This document shows positions 9,201-16,815 of a DNA stretch of 64,000 nucleotides, one piece after another. Position 1 is the first letter of the stretch, and every line of letters starts with the position of its first letter. Under the pieces are notes generated by a model, which worked only from the letters and a program-made list of their open reading frames with translations, was not told where the DNA came from and made no database searches. This DNA is from JBDSZL01 sp039925145 (GTDB taxonomy: Bacteria > Acidobacteriota > Vicinamibacteria > Vicinamibacterales > SCN-69-37). The stretch lies in assembly GCA_039925145.1 (NCBI GenBank), contig JBDSZL010000088.1, positions 1 through 64,000 on the forward strand, read 5' to 3'. Made by a program: the position numbers and the translations under genes.

Positions 9201-9327
9201 CACCGAGCACCCCGACCATCACGCCGAGCAGCAACCACGTCCAGGCATGCGGGCAGAATCGGACCACGGCCGCAAGCGTCCGTGGGGCACCGCGACCGCT
9301 GTGCCGTTTCAGGTAAGATGCGGACAT
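6220..9327 (-). CDS. Secreted metalloprotease/beta-propeller/beta-barrel protein (paralogue 1)
   Basis: A 1035-residue exported protein. A signal peptide (about residues 25-50) ends at SSAQ. Then comes a peptidase MA-like domain with the zinc motif HELVH (163-167) and a downstream glutamate in WFVEGMAEY (E198). Several TolB-type propeller repeats follow (about 340-640; SPDGR, APDGR, TPDGR, SADGR motifs). The C-terminal third is strand-rich, has surface-antigen/BamA-like features, and ends in phenylalanine (VRQGF), as outer-membrane barrels do. The ATG at 9327 has a good Shine-Dalgarno (GGGGAG). A paralogue of the same order and length is at 32310, sharing the block YFGRNKVQYR just after the signal peptide. 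Inferred role: outer-membrane-anchored protease facing the periplasm or surface; substrate unknown. Confidence 0.85.
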   Translation of the reverse strand: MSASYLKRHSGRGAPRTLAAVVRFCPHAWTWLLLGVMVGVLGAPAASSAQYFGRNKVQYRTFTFQILKTDHFDIYYYPEEAEAAGLVSRMAERWHARLSRFFSHDLRGRQVIILYAVSAHFRQTNAVEGLIGEGTGGVTEGLKRRIVLPVSGSLSDTDHVLGHELVHAFQFDLTGEDPRENTGAVPGILAFPLWFVEGMAEYLSLGPVDAQTAMWLRDAALREKLPRIRDLDNPKYFPYRWGHAFWAYLGAKYGDRMVASLVRSAANPRFDLEGLAHQLGTTPDTLTAEWHAAIMASAQRVTDEALAVASTPRLLLGPKNGGGRYNVGPKVSPDGRHVAFFSERDRFSVALYLADADTGRIERKLLESATDPHFDSLQFLSSAGAWSPDGRRLAVAAIRAGRPVIALVDVRSGRIAREVKLPGLDDVLNPTFAPDGRSLVISGNAGGLIDLYRVSLSSPGLERLTRDPYADLDPVFTPDGRSVVFVTERFSTDLTTLASGPLRLARIDLASQRVTPIAAFLAGKQISPQVSADGREVTFVADPDGISNLYRIDIDGGPVTRLSSVPTGVAGITSASPTLSAAAAGRLVFSVFEDDGHAIYVLDPAETVGLVPPEASLEAAVLPGRAVPGGDVFSLLSNTGRGLPPTRSLTAGEPYRQKLALDTIGQPTVSGSISDFGARVSGGVSAVFSDMLGDRGLGVQGQIGGTLADFGGQLLYLNRKHRWNWAASLSSVPYAIGYLTRQDTEGQTQIREVVERQTVHGAFATAARPFNVSSRLEVVGGVESLSFSRDTRTRTFERPSGELLDLTRARESLGPPIYLGQTSVAFVHDTSFFGATSPIYGARSRFELGRTAGSLQYTSMLADWRRYFMPVRPLTVAVRALHYGRYGRDSEHDQLLPLYAGYPEFVRGYGVGSFKAGECLEGSSESECDVFRSLLGSRLAVANIEVHAPMPGLLKGELEYGRVPVDVAAFMDAGVSWTNSSRPSFLGGSRQVVRSVGAAVRVNLFGIAVVELSASHPLDRQDRRLQWQLGVRQGF

Positions 9328-9379
9328 TACTCCCCTCTTGGGGTCGAACATCCTGATTATGGCACCTGGCGGAGGGTCC

Positions 9380-9649
9380 GTGGATCGCATGGTTTTCTGC
9401 GCGAAGCTGCAACGTGAACTGCCCGGCCTCGACGCGCCGCCGTGGCCAGGAGCGCTCGGGCAGCGCATCTACGAACACATCTCGCAGGAGGCGTGGGAGA
9501 TGTGGGAGGAGCGGATGAAAATGGTGCTCAACGAGTACCGTCTGCTGCCCTTTCAGAAAGAAGCGCAGACGATCATCGTCAAGCAGATGGAAGAGTTCCT
9601 GTTCGGCGACAGCGCCACGCTGCCACCGGGCTTCGTCCCAGAGAAGTGA
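9380..9649 (+). CDS. yggX: Fe(II)-trafficking / oxidative damage protection protein YggX
   Basis: An 89-residue YggX protein. The family signature runs M-x-R-x-V-F-C-x-K-L-Q-R-E at the start, then WPGALGQRIYEHISQEAW, WEERMKMVLNEYRL and MEEFLFG near the end. YggX proteins protect iron-sulfur clusters and help iron trafficking. The GTG at 9380 was chosen because it gives exactly the conserved three-residue lead before the VFC motif and has GGAGG just upstream; the ATG at 9389 is the alternative. The stop overlaps the GTG of the POT transporter (GTGA), so the two are translationally coupled. It is divergent from the giant protease. Confidence 0.92.
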   Translation: MDRMVFCAKLQRELPGLDAPPWPGALGQRIYEHISQEAWEMWEERMKMVLNEYRLLPFQKEAQTIIVKQMEEFLFGDSATLPPGFVPEK

Positions 9650-11148
9650 CGACCGCCGCTCAGCATCAGGGCCTCGGCGAGGCCGCATCGGACCACGCGT
9701 TCTTCGGTCATCCGCGTGGGCTGAAGACCCTCTTCTTCACCGAGATGTGGGAACGCTTCAGCTATTACGGGATGCGGGCCATTCTCATCCTGTTCATGAC
9801 CGCTCCGGCCGCCACAGGCGGCCTCGCGCTGAACACGGCCACGGCTGGCGCTGTCTACGGCATGTACACCGCCATGGTGTACATGATGAGCCTGCCCGGC
9901 GGGTGGATCGCCGATCGCCTCATCGGTCCACGCAAGGCCGTGCTCTACGGCGGACTGCTGATTGCGGCCGGCCACTTCAGCATGGCGGTGCCGGCCACCA
10001 CGACGTTCTATCTGGGCCTGGTGCTCATCGTGCTCGGCACGGGGCTGCTCAAGCCGAACATCAGCGTGATGGTCGGCCAGCTCTACGGCGAGCGCGACCA
10101 CCGCCGCGACGCGGGATTCTCGCTGTTCTACATGGGCATCAACACGGGGGCGTTCTTCTCGCCACTCGTCTGCGGCTATCTGGGACAACGGATCAACTGG
10201 CACTACGGGTTCGGCGCGGCGGGCGTCGGGATGACATTCGGGCTGCTGCAGTATGTGTTCGGCTCGCGCGCCCTGGGCGACGCGGGCATGCACCCGGGCG
10301 TGCCCCTGTCGAACGTCGAACGTGGCGTGCTGACCCGGCGGCTCGGGCTGGCCAGCCTCGCCACGCTCTGCGCGGTCGGCGCTACAGCCGCGGCGGTCAT
10401 GTCTGGCGCCATCACGATCACCACGGTGGCCGACGTGACGGGCTATCTCCTGCTGCTCCTGTCTGTCGTGTTCTTCGCGTGGCTCTTCCTCGCCGGCAAG
10501 TGGGCGCCTGAAGAGCGGGCGCGCCTGTGGGTGATCTTCGCGTTCTTCGTCGCGGCCGCGCTGTTCTGGTCGGTCTACGAACAGGCCGGGTCGACGCTGA
10601 GCCTCTTCGCCGATCGCAGCACGCGCAACGAAATTCTGGGCCACACGTTTCCGAGCAGCTTCTACCAGTCGCTGAATCCGATCTTCATCATGGCGCTCGC
10701 GCCGATGCTCGCCTGGCTCTGGGTACGTCTCGGACCGCGCGACCCATCGAGCCCGTTGAAGTTCGCCATCGGACTGATTGGCGTGGGCGCGGGCGTGGCG
10801 CTCCTCATTCCCGCCGCTAGAATGGCCGCCGCGGGCAGCACCGTCAGCCCCCTCTGGCTGACCTCGGTGTACCTGATCCACACACTGGCCGAGCTGTGCC
10901 TGAGCCCTGTCGGACTCAGCTCGATGACGAAGCTTGCGCCGGCCCGGATCGTCAGCCTCATGATGGGCGTGTGGTTCCTCGGCGCCTCGGTGGGCAACTA
11001 CATCAGCGGCCGGCTCGCCGGTCTCTACGACTCGTCCCTGCCGCTCGATGTGCTCTTTCAGCGCGAGGCGCTGTTTGCGATCATCTGCGGCGCCGTCATG
11101 CTGGCGCTCGCGCCGGCGTTCACAAAGATGATGGGTGGCGTGAGGTAG
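9646..11148 (+). CDS. POT/PTR2 family proton-dependent oligopeptide transporter
   Basis: A 500-residue inner-membrane transporter, the usual size for bacterial POT proteins. The opening HPRGLKTLFFTEMWERFSYY carries the E-x-x-E-R-F proton-coupling motif of TM1, followed by GMRAIL. Further family features are GGWIADRLIGPRKAVLYGG (loop 2-3), NTGAFFSPLVCGYLG (TM5) and SPVGLSSMTKLAPARIVSLMMG near TM10-11. Thirteen to fourteen hydrophobic segments are present. Expected substrates are di- and tripeptides. The GTG start at 9646 overlaps the YggX stop by 4 nt and gives about 20 cytoplasmic residues before HPRG, as expected. Upstream in-frame codons lie inside yggX and are not credible. Confidence 0.93.
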   Translation: MTTAAQHQGLGEAASDHAFFGHPRGLKTLFFTEMWERFSYYGMRAILILFMTAPAATGGLALNTATAGAVYGMYTAMVYMMSLPGGWIADRLIGPRKAVLYGGLLIAAGHFSMAVPATTTFYLGLVLIVLGTGLLKPNISVMVGQLYGERDHRRDAGFSLFYMGINTGAFFSPLVCGYLGQRINWHYGFGAAGVGMTFGLLQYVFGSRALGDAGMHPGVPLSNVERGVLTRRLGLASLATLCAVGATAAAVMSGAITITTVADVTGYLLLLLSVVFFAWLFLAGKWAPEERARLWVIFAFFVAAALFWSVYEQAGSTLSLFADRSTRNEILGHTFPSSFYQSLNPIFIMALAPMLAWLWVRLGPRDPSSPLKFAIGLIGVGAGVALLIPAARMAAAGSTVSPLWLTSVYLIHTLAELCLSPVGLSSMTKLAPARIVSLMMGVWFLGASVGNYISGRLAGLYDSSLPLDVLFQREALFAIICGAVMLALAPAFTKMMGGVR

Positions 11149-11152
11149 GCAC

Positions 11153-12049
11153 ATGGCTCTCGACGAGTACAAGAAGAAGCGCGATTTCACCTCCTCGCCG
11201 GAGCCGGCCGGCGACGAACAGCAGACGCGCAGCGTGCGCAAAGGTAAGCCGCTGTTCTTCTGCGTCCAGAAGCATCTGGCCAGTCACCTGCACTACGACT
11301 TCCGCCTCGAGCACGACGGCGTGCTGCTGTCGTGGGCCGTCCCCAAGGGACCGTCGCTCGATCCGGCCACCAAGCGCCTGGCCATGCATGTCGAAGATCA
11401 TCCCTTCGAGTACGGCACATTCGAGGGCGTCATTCCCGAGGGCTACGGCGCGGGTATCGTCATGCTCTGGGACACCGGCACCTGGGTTCCAGAGGTCGAC
11501 GATGTGAGCAAGGCGCTGGCCAAAGGGGACCTGAAGCTCGAGCTCGACGGCTACAAGCTCAAAGGCTCGTGGGCGCTGGTGCGCACCAAAGGCTGGGGTG
11601 GACGGGGAGACGACGGCCGGAGCTGGCTGCTGATCAAGCACCGCGACGAGTGGGCAGGAGACGTCGACATCGCGACGTTCGCGCCGCTGAGCGTCAAGTC
11701 GAAGCAGGACTTTGCGGATATTCTTGCCGCCGATAACCCGGACATCTGGCGCACCAACCGGCCGGTGGAAGGGGGAGAGACAGGCGCTCTGCTCAAGAGG
11801 ATCATCGAGCAGGCCGCGCTCATCAAGGCCGGCCGGGCGCCGAATGCCGCAACCAGCGAAGGTGTGGCGCCGGCGGCCAAGTCGAGTTCGAAAGCCAAGC
11901 CAGCGTCTTCGACTGCGTCGTCGCGCCGAAAGATGCCCCCCGCGGCAGGCAACGCAGCTGCGAAGACAAAGACGAAAACGACGAGGGCAAAACCAAAGAC
12001 CAGCCCTGTGTCGGCCGACAGGCCGACCCGCAAGCGGACAGCCCGGTGA
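11153..12049 (+). CDS. Stand-alone LigD-type 3'-phosphoesterase
   Basis: A 298-residue protein with a full LigD phosphoesterase (PE) domain at about residues 30-150. Family blocks are FFCVQKHLASHLHYDFRLEH, SWAVPKGPSLDP and RLAMHVEDHPFEYGTFEG. The residues corresponding to the metal and phosphate site of the Pseudomonas enzyme (two His, Arg, His, Tyr) are H41, H47, R51, H83 and Y87. In bacterial end joining this domain trims 3'-terminal ribonucleotides or phosphates. Polymerase and ligase domains of LigD are absent here, as is Ku. The C-terminal 60 residues are a Lys/Ala/Thr-rich tail that may bind DNA. It is followed by a 4-nt-overlapping membrane microprotein. Confidence 0.92.
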   Translation: MALDEYKKKRDFTSSPEPAGDEQQTRSVRKGKPLFFCVQKHLASHLHYDFRLEHDGVLLSWAVPKGPSLDPATKRLAMHVEDHPFEYGTFEGVIPEGYGAGIVMLWDTGTWVPEVDDVSKALAKGDLKLELDGYKLKGSWALVRTKGWGGRGDDGRSWLLIKHRDEWAGDVDIATFAPLSVKSKQDFADILAADNPDIWRTNRPVEGGETGALLKRIIEQAALIKAGRAPNAATSEGVAPAAKSSSKAKPASSTASSRRKMPPAAGNAAAKTKTKTTRAKPKTSPVSADRPTRKRTAR

Positions 12050-12174
12050 GCGAGACAGGGCTGTACGCGCTCTACTCCGGGCTGGTCGTTATCGCCGTCG
12101 CCGGGCTGCTGCTGGGTCCCGGCGTGCATCATCTGATGCACCACGTGCACTGGGACGAGGGCAAGGATCACTGA
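12046..12174 (+). CDS. 42-residue membrane microprotein
   Basis: A small ORF with a GTG start overlapping the phosphoesterase stop (GTGA), so translation is probably coupled. It encodes 42 residues: a short polar start, one transmembrane segment (about residues 6-25, SGLVVIAVAGLLLGPG) and a histidine-rich tail (HHLMHHVHWDEGKDH). The histidine cluster could bind metal or haem, but this is speculation. I recognise no family. It might be an artefact, but the exact 4-nt overlap and the clean transmembrane profile argue for a real gene. Export direction and partner are unknown. Confidence 0.55.
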   Translation: MSETGLYALYSGLVVIAVAGLLLGPGVHHLMHHVHWDEGKDH

Positions 12175-12217
12175 CGCGCGCGATTGCCGCCGCACAAGAC
12201 ACGACGCCGAGGAGCCG

Positions 12218-13141
12218 ATGCCAATCGCTCACCCACGACCGATCACACCCGCTCACCTGACAACCGTCTGTGTCGTCATCGCCGGCGCGCTCACGCTGGC
12301 CGCTGGGCAGGCGCCGGCCCCCATCGTGCGCAAGGACATCGTGTATGCGGTGGCGGACAGCAAACCGCTGGCGCTCGATCTGTATCTGCCAGCGGGGGTG
12401 GCACGGCCGCCGCTGCTCGTGTGGGTGCATGGCGGCGCATGGCGATCGGGGACCAAAGCGAGTGTGCCCATGGGCTTCGTGCAGAACGGCATTGCCACGG
12501 CGAGCCTCGACTTCCGCATGTCGACCGATGCGCGGTTTCCCGCGATGGTGCACGACATCAAGGCGGCCATCCGGTTTCTTCGCGCCACGGCCGCTACGGG
12601 CGGGTATCAGGCCGACCGCATCGCGATTGGCGGCGATTCGTCGGGGGGGCATCTCGCCGCGCTCGTCGGCGTGAGCGGCGGCGTCGCGGAACTCGAGGGC
12701 ACCCTGGGATCGAACGCCGGCGTGTCGTCGCGGGTGCAGGCGATTCTCGACTACTACGGCGCCTCGAATCTCACGACGATCCTGAAACAGTCGACGCCTT
12801 TCGGCCTCGGCGTCCGAGAGCCGGCGCTCCAGTTGCTCTTCGGCGCGCCGCCGGACAAGACCGAAGCGCTCGCCAAGCTCGCCAGTCCGGTGTTCCACGT
12901 CGATCGTGACGATCCACCGTTACTGCTGTTTCACGGCGACCAGGATCCGCAGATGCCGATCAACCAGTCACACGAGCTGCAGGGCGCCTACGAGAAGCTC
13001 GGGCTCGATGTGGCGTTCAGGGTGGTGCACGGCAGTGCCCACGGCGGTCAGGCCTTTTACTCTGGCGACAACCTGACGCAGGCCGTCACCTTTCTCCAGC
13101 GCACGATCGGCCCGTCGTCGACGCCGGGCGCCAGGCGCTGA
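12218..13141 (+). CDS. Exported alpha/beta-hydrolase esterase
   Basis: A 307-residue alpha/beta-hydrolase of the BD-FAE/hormone-sensitive-lipase-like group. A signal peptide (about residues 10-30) ends near LAAGQAP. The oxyanion-hole motif is HGGAW, the nucleophile elbow is GGDSSGGHLAA, the acid is in HGDQDPQMPI, and the catalytic histidine is in HGSAHGG. Together these form a complete Ser-Asp-His triad. Substrates in the family are short-chain or carbohydrate esters; the natural one here is unknown. A Shine-Dalgarno GAGGAG is placed 4-5 nt before the ATG. It precedes the DinB gene by 11 bp and may be cotranscribed with it. Confidence 0.88.
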   Translation: MPIAHPRPITPAHLTTVCVVIAGALTLAAGQAPAPIVRKDIVYAVADSKPLALDLYLPAGVARPPLLVWVHGGAWRSGTKASVPMGFVQNGIATASLDFRMSTDARFPAMVHDIKAAIRFLRATAATGGYQADRIAIGGDSSGGHLAALVGVSGGVAELEGTLGSNAGVSSRVQAILDYYGASNLTTILKQSTPFGLGVREPALQLLFGAPPDKTEALAKLASPVFHVDRDDPPLLLFHGDQDPQMPINQSHELQGAYEKLGLDVAFRVVHGSAHGGQAFYSGDNLTQAVTFLQRTIGPSSTPGARR

Positions 13142-13152
13142 GCGGGATCATC

Positions 13153-13632
13153 ATGCCTCTGCCATACGCCGAATACGTAGGTGACCGCGACCCGGTCGAG
13201 ATGCTAGAGCTGTCGCTCGAGGAATATCAGACGGTCCTGCCAGGTCTCACCGATGAAATGTGGAGTCGTCCGCTGGCCGCCGGAAAATGGACGATGCGCC
13301 AGGTCATGGTGCACGTCGCCCAGTGGGAGATGATCTGGGCCGTGCGGATTCGGTGCGCGGTGTGGACGCCAGACTACGTGATGCAGTCGATCGAACAGGA
13401 CGATCTGATGTTCGAGGCCGAAGTCGTCGACGGGCCGATGGCGTGTCGCGCGTTCGACAGCGTGCGCCGGATGAACATTGCCGCCGCCAAGGGACTCACG
13501 CGCACCGAACGTCGTCGTGCGGCTCAGCATGCCGCGATCGGCACCGTGCGCGTCGACGATCTGCTGGTGACACTGGCAGGACACTCGATCCACCACCTGC
13601 GGCAGCTGCAGTCGGCGAGCGCCGCGCGGTAA
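13153..13632 (+). CDS. DinB family protein
   Basis: A 159-residue four-helix-bundle protein of the DinB/YfiT superfamily. The metal-binding histidines are recognisable in MRQVMVHVAQWE (helix 2) and in GHSIHHLRQL near the C terminus. Members include thiol S-transferases using bacillithiol or mycothiol, and others of unknown role. A second DinB gene is at 16812, and a YpdA bacillithiol-disulfide reductase homologue is at 62096, which makes a thiol-transferase role possible. Nothing in the sequence fixes a substrate. It follows the esterase gene directly and ends 22 bp from the convergent yvcK gene. Confidence 0.85.
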   Translation: MPLPYAEYVGDRDPVEMLELSLEEYQTVLPGLTDEMWSRPLAAGKWTMRQVMVHVAQWEMIWAVRIRCAVWTPDYVMQSIEQDDLMFEAEVVDGPMACRAFDSVRRMNIAAAKGLTRTERRRAAQHAAIGTVRVDDLLVTLAGHSIHHLRQLQSASAAR

Positions 13633-13654
13633 CCGCCGGCAGCTCGGACCCGTT

Positions 13655-14629
13655 TCAGTCGCCTTGCAGCAGCCTGTCGGCGAGCGCCGCCCACACGGCG
13701 CCGCGGAGCCGGCTCCGATCGTGACGCGCAATCGGGCGCCGCCAGAACGCGCCTTCGATGACCTGACAGGTCGGCGGCAGGGATCCGAGCGCGAGCGGCA
13801 CCTTGTGCTCCTGCGCGTAGCGGTCGAGAACGACGCGGCTCGGCGAGTCGCTGTTGAAGATCAGCAGATCGATGGGGCGACCCGCGGCTTCCGACAGGCG
13901 CACCACGGCGTCGGCAGCCGTGAAGCCGGACATGCCGCGGCCTTCGGTCAGCAGATTCGCAACATAGATCAGCGGCCCGCGCATCTGGGCCAGGGCTTCG
14001 CGGCAGCCATCGACGAGAAAAATCGGGAGCAGGCTTGTGAAGAAGCTGCCGGGACCGATGACCGCGGCGTCGAGCGAGGAAATCGCGCGAGCCACCGACG
14101 GATGGATGGCGGCGGGCGGATCGAGCCACAGCTTGCCAATCAGTAAGCCGCCCGCCTGGCCGGCGTCGACCTCGACCTCGCCGCGCGTCTGCGATCCGTC
14201 GTGATACTCGGCGCAGAGCGTCGAGCGCTGCACGGTGATGGGCCACACGTGGCCACGGCAGCCGAGCAGTGCCCGCAGCCCATCGACCGCGGCCAGAAAA
14301 TCGCCGCCCGTGTACTGCTCCATCATCGACAGCAGCAGGTTGCCACCCGTGTGACCGGCCAGCCGGCCGTTTTCGAGCATCGGCAGTCGTGCCAGGAGAA
14401 TGGCGCGCGCCTCGCGTTCGTTGCGGGCGAGCGCCAGCGCGCATTTCAGGACGTCGCCCGGCGGCAGCACACCGAGCTCATCGCGCAGCTGCCCCGACGA
14501 CCCACCGCTGTCGAACATCGTGACGACCGCGTGAAGGTGTACCCAGGGATTGTTCTTGAGGCCGCCAAGAAGACTCGGCAGGCCAGTTCCGCCGCCGAAG
14601 CAGCCGACGTTCAGTTCACGCAGTCGCAC
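13655..14629 (-). CDS. yvcK: Gluconeogenesis factor YvcK (CofD-like)
   Basis: A 324-residue YvcK/CofD-fold protein. The nucleotide-binding start is GCFGGGTGLPSLLGGL, followed by MFDSGGSSGQLRDELG and PGDVLKC, all family hallmarks. Further blocks are LENGRLAGHTGGNLLLS and AAVIGPGSFFTSLLPIFLV. In Firmicutes and Actinobacteria YvcK binds UDP-GlcNAc and supports growth on gluconeogenic carbon and cell-wall synthesis. The GTG at 14629 was chosen because TAGAAT lies 7 nt upstream and the resulting length fits the family; the longer frame to 14701 would add 24 low-complexity residues. It is divergent from the 14713 gene. No HPr kinase or RapZ gene is adjacent, unlike in many genomes. Confidence 0.88.
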   Translation of the reverse strand: MRLRELNVGCFGGGTGLPSLLGGLKNNPWVHLHAVVTMFDSGGSSGQLRDELGVLPPGDVLKCALALARNEREARAILLARLPMLENGRLAGHTGGNLLLSMMEQYTGGDFLAAVDGLRALLGCRGHVWPITVQRSTLCAEYHDGSQTRGEVEVDAGQAGGLLIGKLWLDPPAAIHPSVARAISSLDAAVIGPGSFFTSLLPIFLVDGCREALAQMRGPLIYVANLLTEGRGMSGFTAADAVVRLSEAAGRPIDLLIFNSDSPSRVVLDRYAQEHKVPLALGSLPPTCQVIEGAFWRRPIARHDRSRLRGAVWAALADRLLQGD

Positions 14630-14636
14630 GCTGCGT

Positions 14637-14642
14637 ATTCTA
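14637..14642 (-). promoter_or_regulatory. -10 box TAGAAT, leaderless start of yvcK
   Basis: TAGAAT on the minus strand lies 7 nt before the GTG at 14629. It supports that start and a leaderless transcript. Confidence 0.45.
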
Positions 14643-14700
14643 TCGGGGCGGATCCCTATTTCGTGTAGGACCAGAGACCGCGTTCGCGCCGACGAAGCCA

Positions 14701-14706
14701 TAGAAT
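14701..14706 (+). promoter_or_regulatory. -10 box TAGAAT for the 14713 operon
   Basis: TAGAAT lies exactly 6 nt before the GTG at 14713, with no Shine-Dalgarno between. The predicted transcript begins at the start codon and would drive the 14.7-19.8 kb gene run. Confidence 0.5.
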
Positions 14707-14712
14707 GGTCTC

Positions 14713-15408
14713 GTGCCTACTCTTTTCACTCTGCCGGCGGCAGCGCGGCGAGGGTTCGATCGCATGGCGGCTGACTGCCGTCGCGTCTTCGAGGACCGTT
14801 TCGTTGCGCTGGTCGCCTCCGGTCCGGACTCCGGCGTCGTCTTTGCCCACGGGATCGGCCCCGGCGATCTCGAGGCGCTGGGCGCACTCACCGACACGTG
14901 GCATCACGATGGTCTCGGCACTCCGCTCCTGCTCACACCCGAAGAGTTTCGCCGTTCGCTGGACGCATTTCCGATCGAGTATCAGGCGATCATCGACCGG
15001 CACGTGCTGATCGCCGGCACGGCCCCGTTCCAGGACATCGAGGTCGATCGACAGCACTTGCGCAGGGCCTGCGAGGTGCAGGCCAAGAGTCACCTCCTCC
15101 ATCTCCGGCAAGGCTGGATGGAGGCCACAGGGCACGACGACAGACTCGCGACGCTCATCGCCCAGTCCGCCACGCCCCTGCATGCGCTCCTCTCGAACGT
15201 GGCCCGCCTCCAGGGAGCCAACACCGACGACTCGAAGCACGCGGCGCTGGCCGGGGCACGCTGCGCCGGTCTCGACGAGGACCTCGTCAGGCAGATTCTT
15301 CTGCTCGAGAGCGCGCCCGACCATGCCCGGCATCTCGTGCGGCGCCTCCATGAGTACCTGCAGGCCTCCGAGCGGCTCTGGGCCTTCGTGGATGGCTGGA
15401 CCACGTGA
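14713..15408 (+). CDS. Conserved protein of unknown function, nucleotidyltransferase-like layout
   Basis: A 231-residue soluble protein. An alpha/beta N-terminal part (about 1-110) contains FVALVASGPDSGVVFAHG and PLLLTPEEFRRSLDAFPIEY. It is followed by a helical C-terminal part (about 120-231) with HLRRACEVQAKSHLLHLRQ and a final aromatic helix. The layout recalls small nucleotidyltransferase-fold proteins, but the usual GS and paired-aspartate catalytic motif is missing, so I do not claim activity. It is first in a run with TPM and LemA genes and overlaps the TPM start by 4 nt, so a shared envelope-related role is likely. GTG start with a -10 box 6 nt upstream. Confidence 0.7.
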   Translation: MPTLFTLPAAARRGFDRMAADCRRVFEDRFVALVASGPDSGVVFAHGIGPGDLEALGALTDTWHHDGLGTPLLLTPEEFRRSLDAFPIEYQAIIDRHVLIAGTAPFQDIEVDRQHLRRACEVQAKSHLLHLRQGWMEATGHDDRLATLIAQSATPLHALLSNVARLQGANTDDSKHAALAGARCAGLDEDLVRQILLLESAPDHARHLVRRLHEYLQASERLWAFVDGWTT

Positions 15409-16199
15409 TCCGACTGCGCGCCATCACATTGGGCGCCGTGTTGACGCTGCCGGTGGCTGGACCGGCGCTGGCGCAATCGCTGCCTGCACTCAGCGCGCCG
15501 GTCAATGACTTCGCGCACGTCATCGACTCGGCGAGCGCCGCCGAGCTCGATCGCCGCATCCGAGCGCTACAGACCGCAAGCGGCGATGCCATCGTGGTGG
15601 CGACCGTCGATACCATTGCCCCGTTCGGTACCATCGAGGAATACGCGGTCAAGCTGTTCGAGCAGGCCGGCATCGGGAACAAGCAGAAGGACTCTGGCGC
15701 GCTGATCGTCCTCGCGGTGCAGGAGCGGCGCGTCAAGATCGAGGTCGGCTACGGGCTCGAAGAGTTCATCCCCGATGGATTCGCCGGCGAGACGATTCGG
15801 CAGGACATGCTGCCCGCGTTCCGCGAGGGACAGTACGGCCCAGGCCTGCTGGCCGGCGCCACCCGTCTCATCCAACGCGTGGCCGAGAAGCGCGGCGTGA
15901 CGCTTTCGGACGTCCCTCAGCCGCCTGAGTCGGCGGTCGGCGGACGGCCCTCAGGCTCCAGCGTGATTTTCACCCTGCTCCTTGTGATCTTCATCATCAA
16001 CGCCATTCGCCGTGGTGGCGGCGGAGGACGCGGCTTCCGCGGCGGACGCGGGAGCACCTGGAGCGGCTGGCATGGCGGCGTGGGTGGATTCGGCGGCGGG
16101 TTTGGCGGACTCGGTGGATTTGGCGGCGGTGGCGGCGGCGGGTTTGGCGGTTTCGGCGGCGGCGGCAGTGGTGGCGGCGGTGCCTCCGGGCGCTGGTGA
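15405..16199 (+). CDS. TPM domain protein (YgcG family)
   Basis: A 264-residue exported protein. A signal peptide ends at LAQS (about residue 25). The TPM domain (about 33-165) starts with VNDFAHVIDSASAAELD and includes the family blocks DSGALIVLAVQERRVKIEVG and YGLEEFIPDGFAG. One transmembrane helix follows (about 187-202), then a glycine-rich tail of about 60 residues. TPM proteins are anchored, small-domain proteins often encoded beside LemA and implicated in envelope stress or photosystem repair. The GTG start overlaps the previous stop by 4 nt. LemA follows after 40 bp. The glycine tail is typical of this family in soil bacteria. Confidence 0.9.
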   Translation: MIRLRAITLGAVLTLPVAGPALAQSLPALSAPVNDFAHVIDSASAAELDRRIRALQTASGDAIVVATVDTIAPFGTIEEYAVKLFEQAGIGNKQKDSGALIVLAVQERRVKIEVGYGLEEFIPDGFAGETIRQDMLPAFREGQYGPGLLAGATRLIQRVAEKRGVTLSDVPQPPESAVGGRPSGSSVIFTLLLVIFIINAIRRGGGGGRGFRGGRGSTWSGWHGGVGGFGGGFGGLGGFGGGGGGGFGGFGGGGSGGGGASGRW

Positions 16200-16239
16200 G
16201 CGCCGGTTGCGGTACAGTGAGAATCGAGGGAGCAACGAC

Positions 16240-16815
16240 ATGGTCAGACAGTGGCAAAGACGGACGGCTTTTCTGGCAACGCTCGTCCTGTGCGTATGGA
16301 TGACATCGTCCTGCTCGTACAACAAGTTCACGACGCAGGAAGAGGCAATCAAGGCGCAGTGGGGCCAGGTTGAGAATCAGTTGCAGCGGCGGAGCGATCT
16401 CATCCCGAACCTCGTGGAGACGGTGAAGGGCTATGCCCAGCAGGAGCGAGACGTGTTTCAGGCTGTCGCCGACGCCAGGGCCAAGATGGCCGGCGCGACG
16501 ACGCCGACCGACCGCATCGCTGCGGCGAACGCGGAGTCGAGTGCGCTGTCGCGCCTGCTGGTCGTCGTCGAGAACTATCCGCAGCTCAAGTCGAACGAGA
16601 CGTTCGCGCGGCTGATGGACGAACTGGCCGGCACGGAAAACCGACTGGCGAACGAGCGCATGCGGTACAACGAACGGCTGCAGGAGTACAACACGCTGCG
16701 GCGGCGCTTTCCGTCGAACATCACGGCCAAGATGTTCGGATTCAAGGAATATCCGTACTTCGACGCGCCGACGGCCGCGGAGGCCACGCCGAAGGTCGAT
16801 TTCAACCGGCGATGA
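16240..16815 (+). CDS. lemA: LemA family protein
   Basis: A 191-residue LemA protein. The N-terminal hydrophobic segment ends in TSSCSYN and may be either a lipoprotein signal or a membrane anchor. The family core is plain: EEAIKAQWGQVENQLQRRSD, LIPNLVETVKGYAQQER, then LSRLLVVVENYPQLKSNE and the C-terminal YNTLRRRFPSN followed by FKEYPYF. LemA folds as a helical bundle at the membrane; its biochemical role is unsettled. The ATG at 16240 follows GAGGGA by about 9 nt. The earlier in-frame start lies inside the TPM glycine tail and is rejected. Its stop overlaps the DinB start (ATGA). Confidence 0.93.
   Translation: MVRQWQRRTAFLATLVLCVWMTSSCSYNKFTTQEEAIKAQWGQVENQLQRRSDLIPNLVETVKGYAQQERDVFQAVADARAKMAGATTPTDRIAAANAESSALSRLLVVVENYPQLKSNETFARLMDELAGTENRLANERMRYNERLQEYNTLRRRFPSNITAKMFGFKEYPYFDAPTAAEATPKVDFNRR

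Noticed and set aside
9553..11241. 562-codon minus-strand frame opposite the POT transporter
   Set aside because: Composition (His, Arg, Glu repeats) is typical of antisense reading of GC-rich coding DNA; the plus-strand frame has clear POT motifs.
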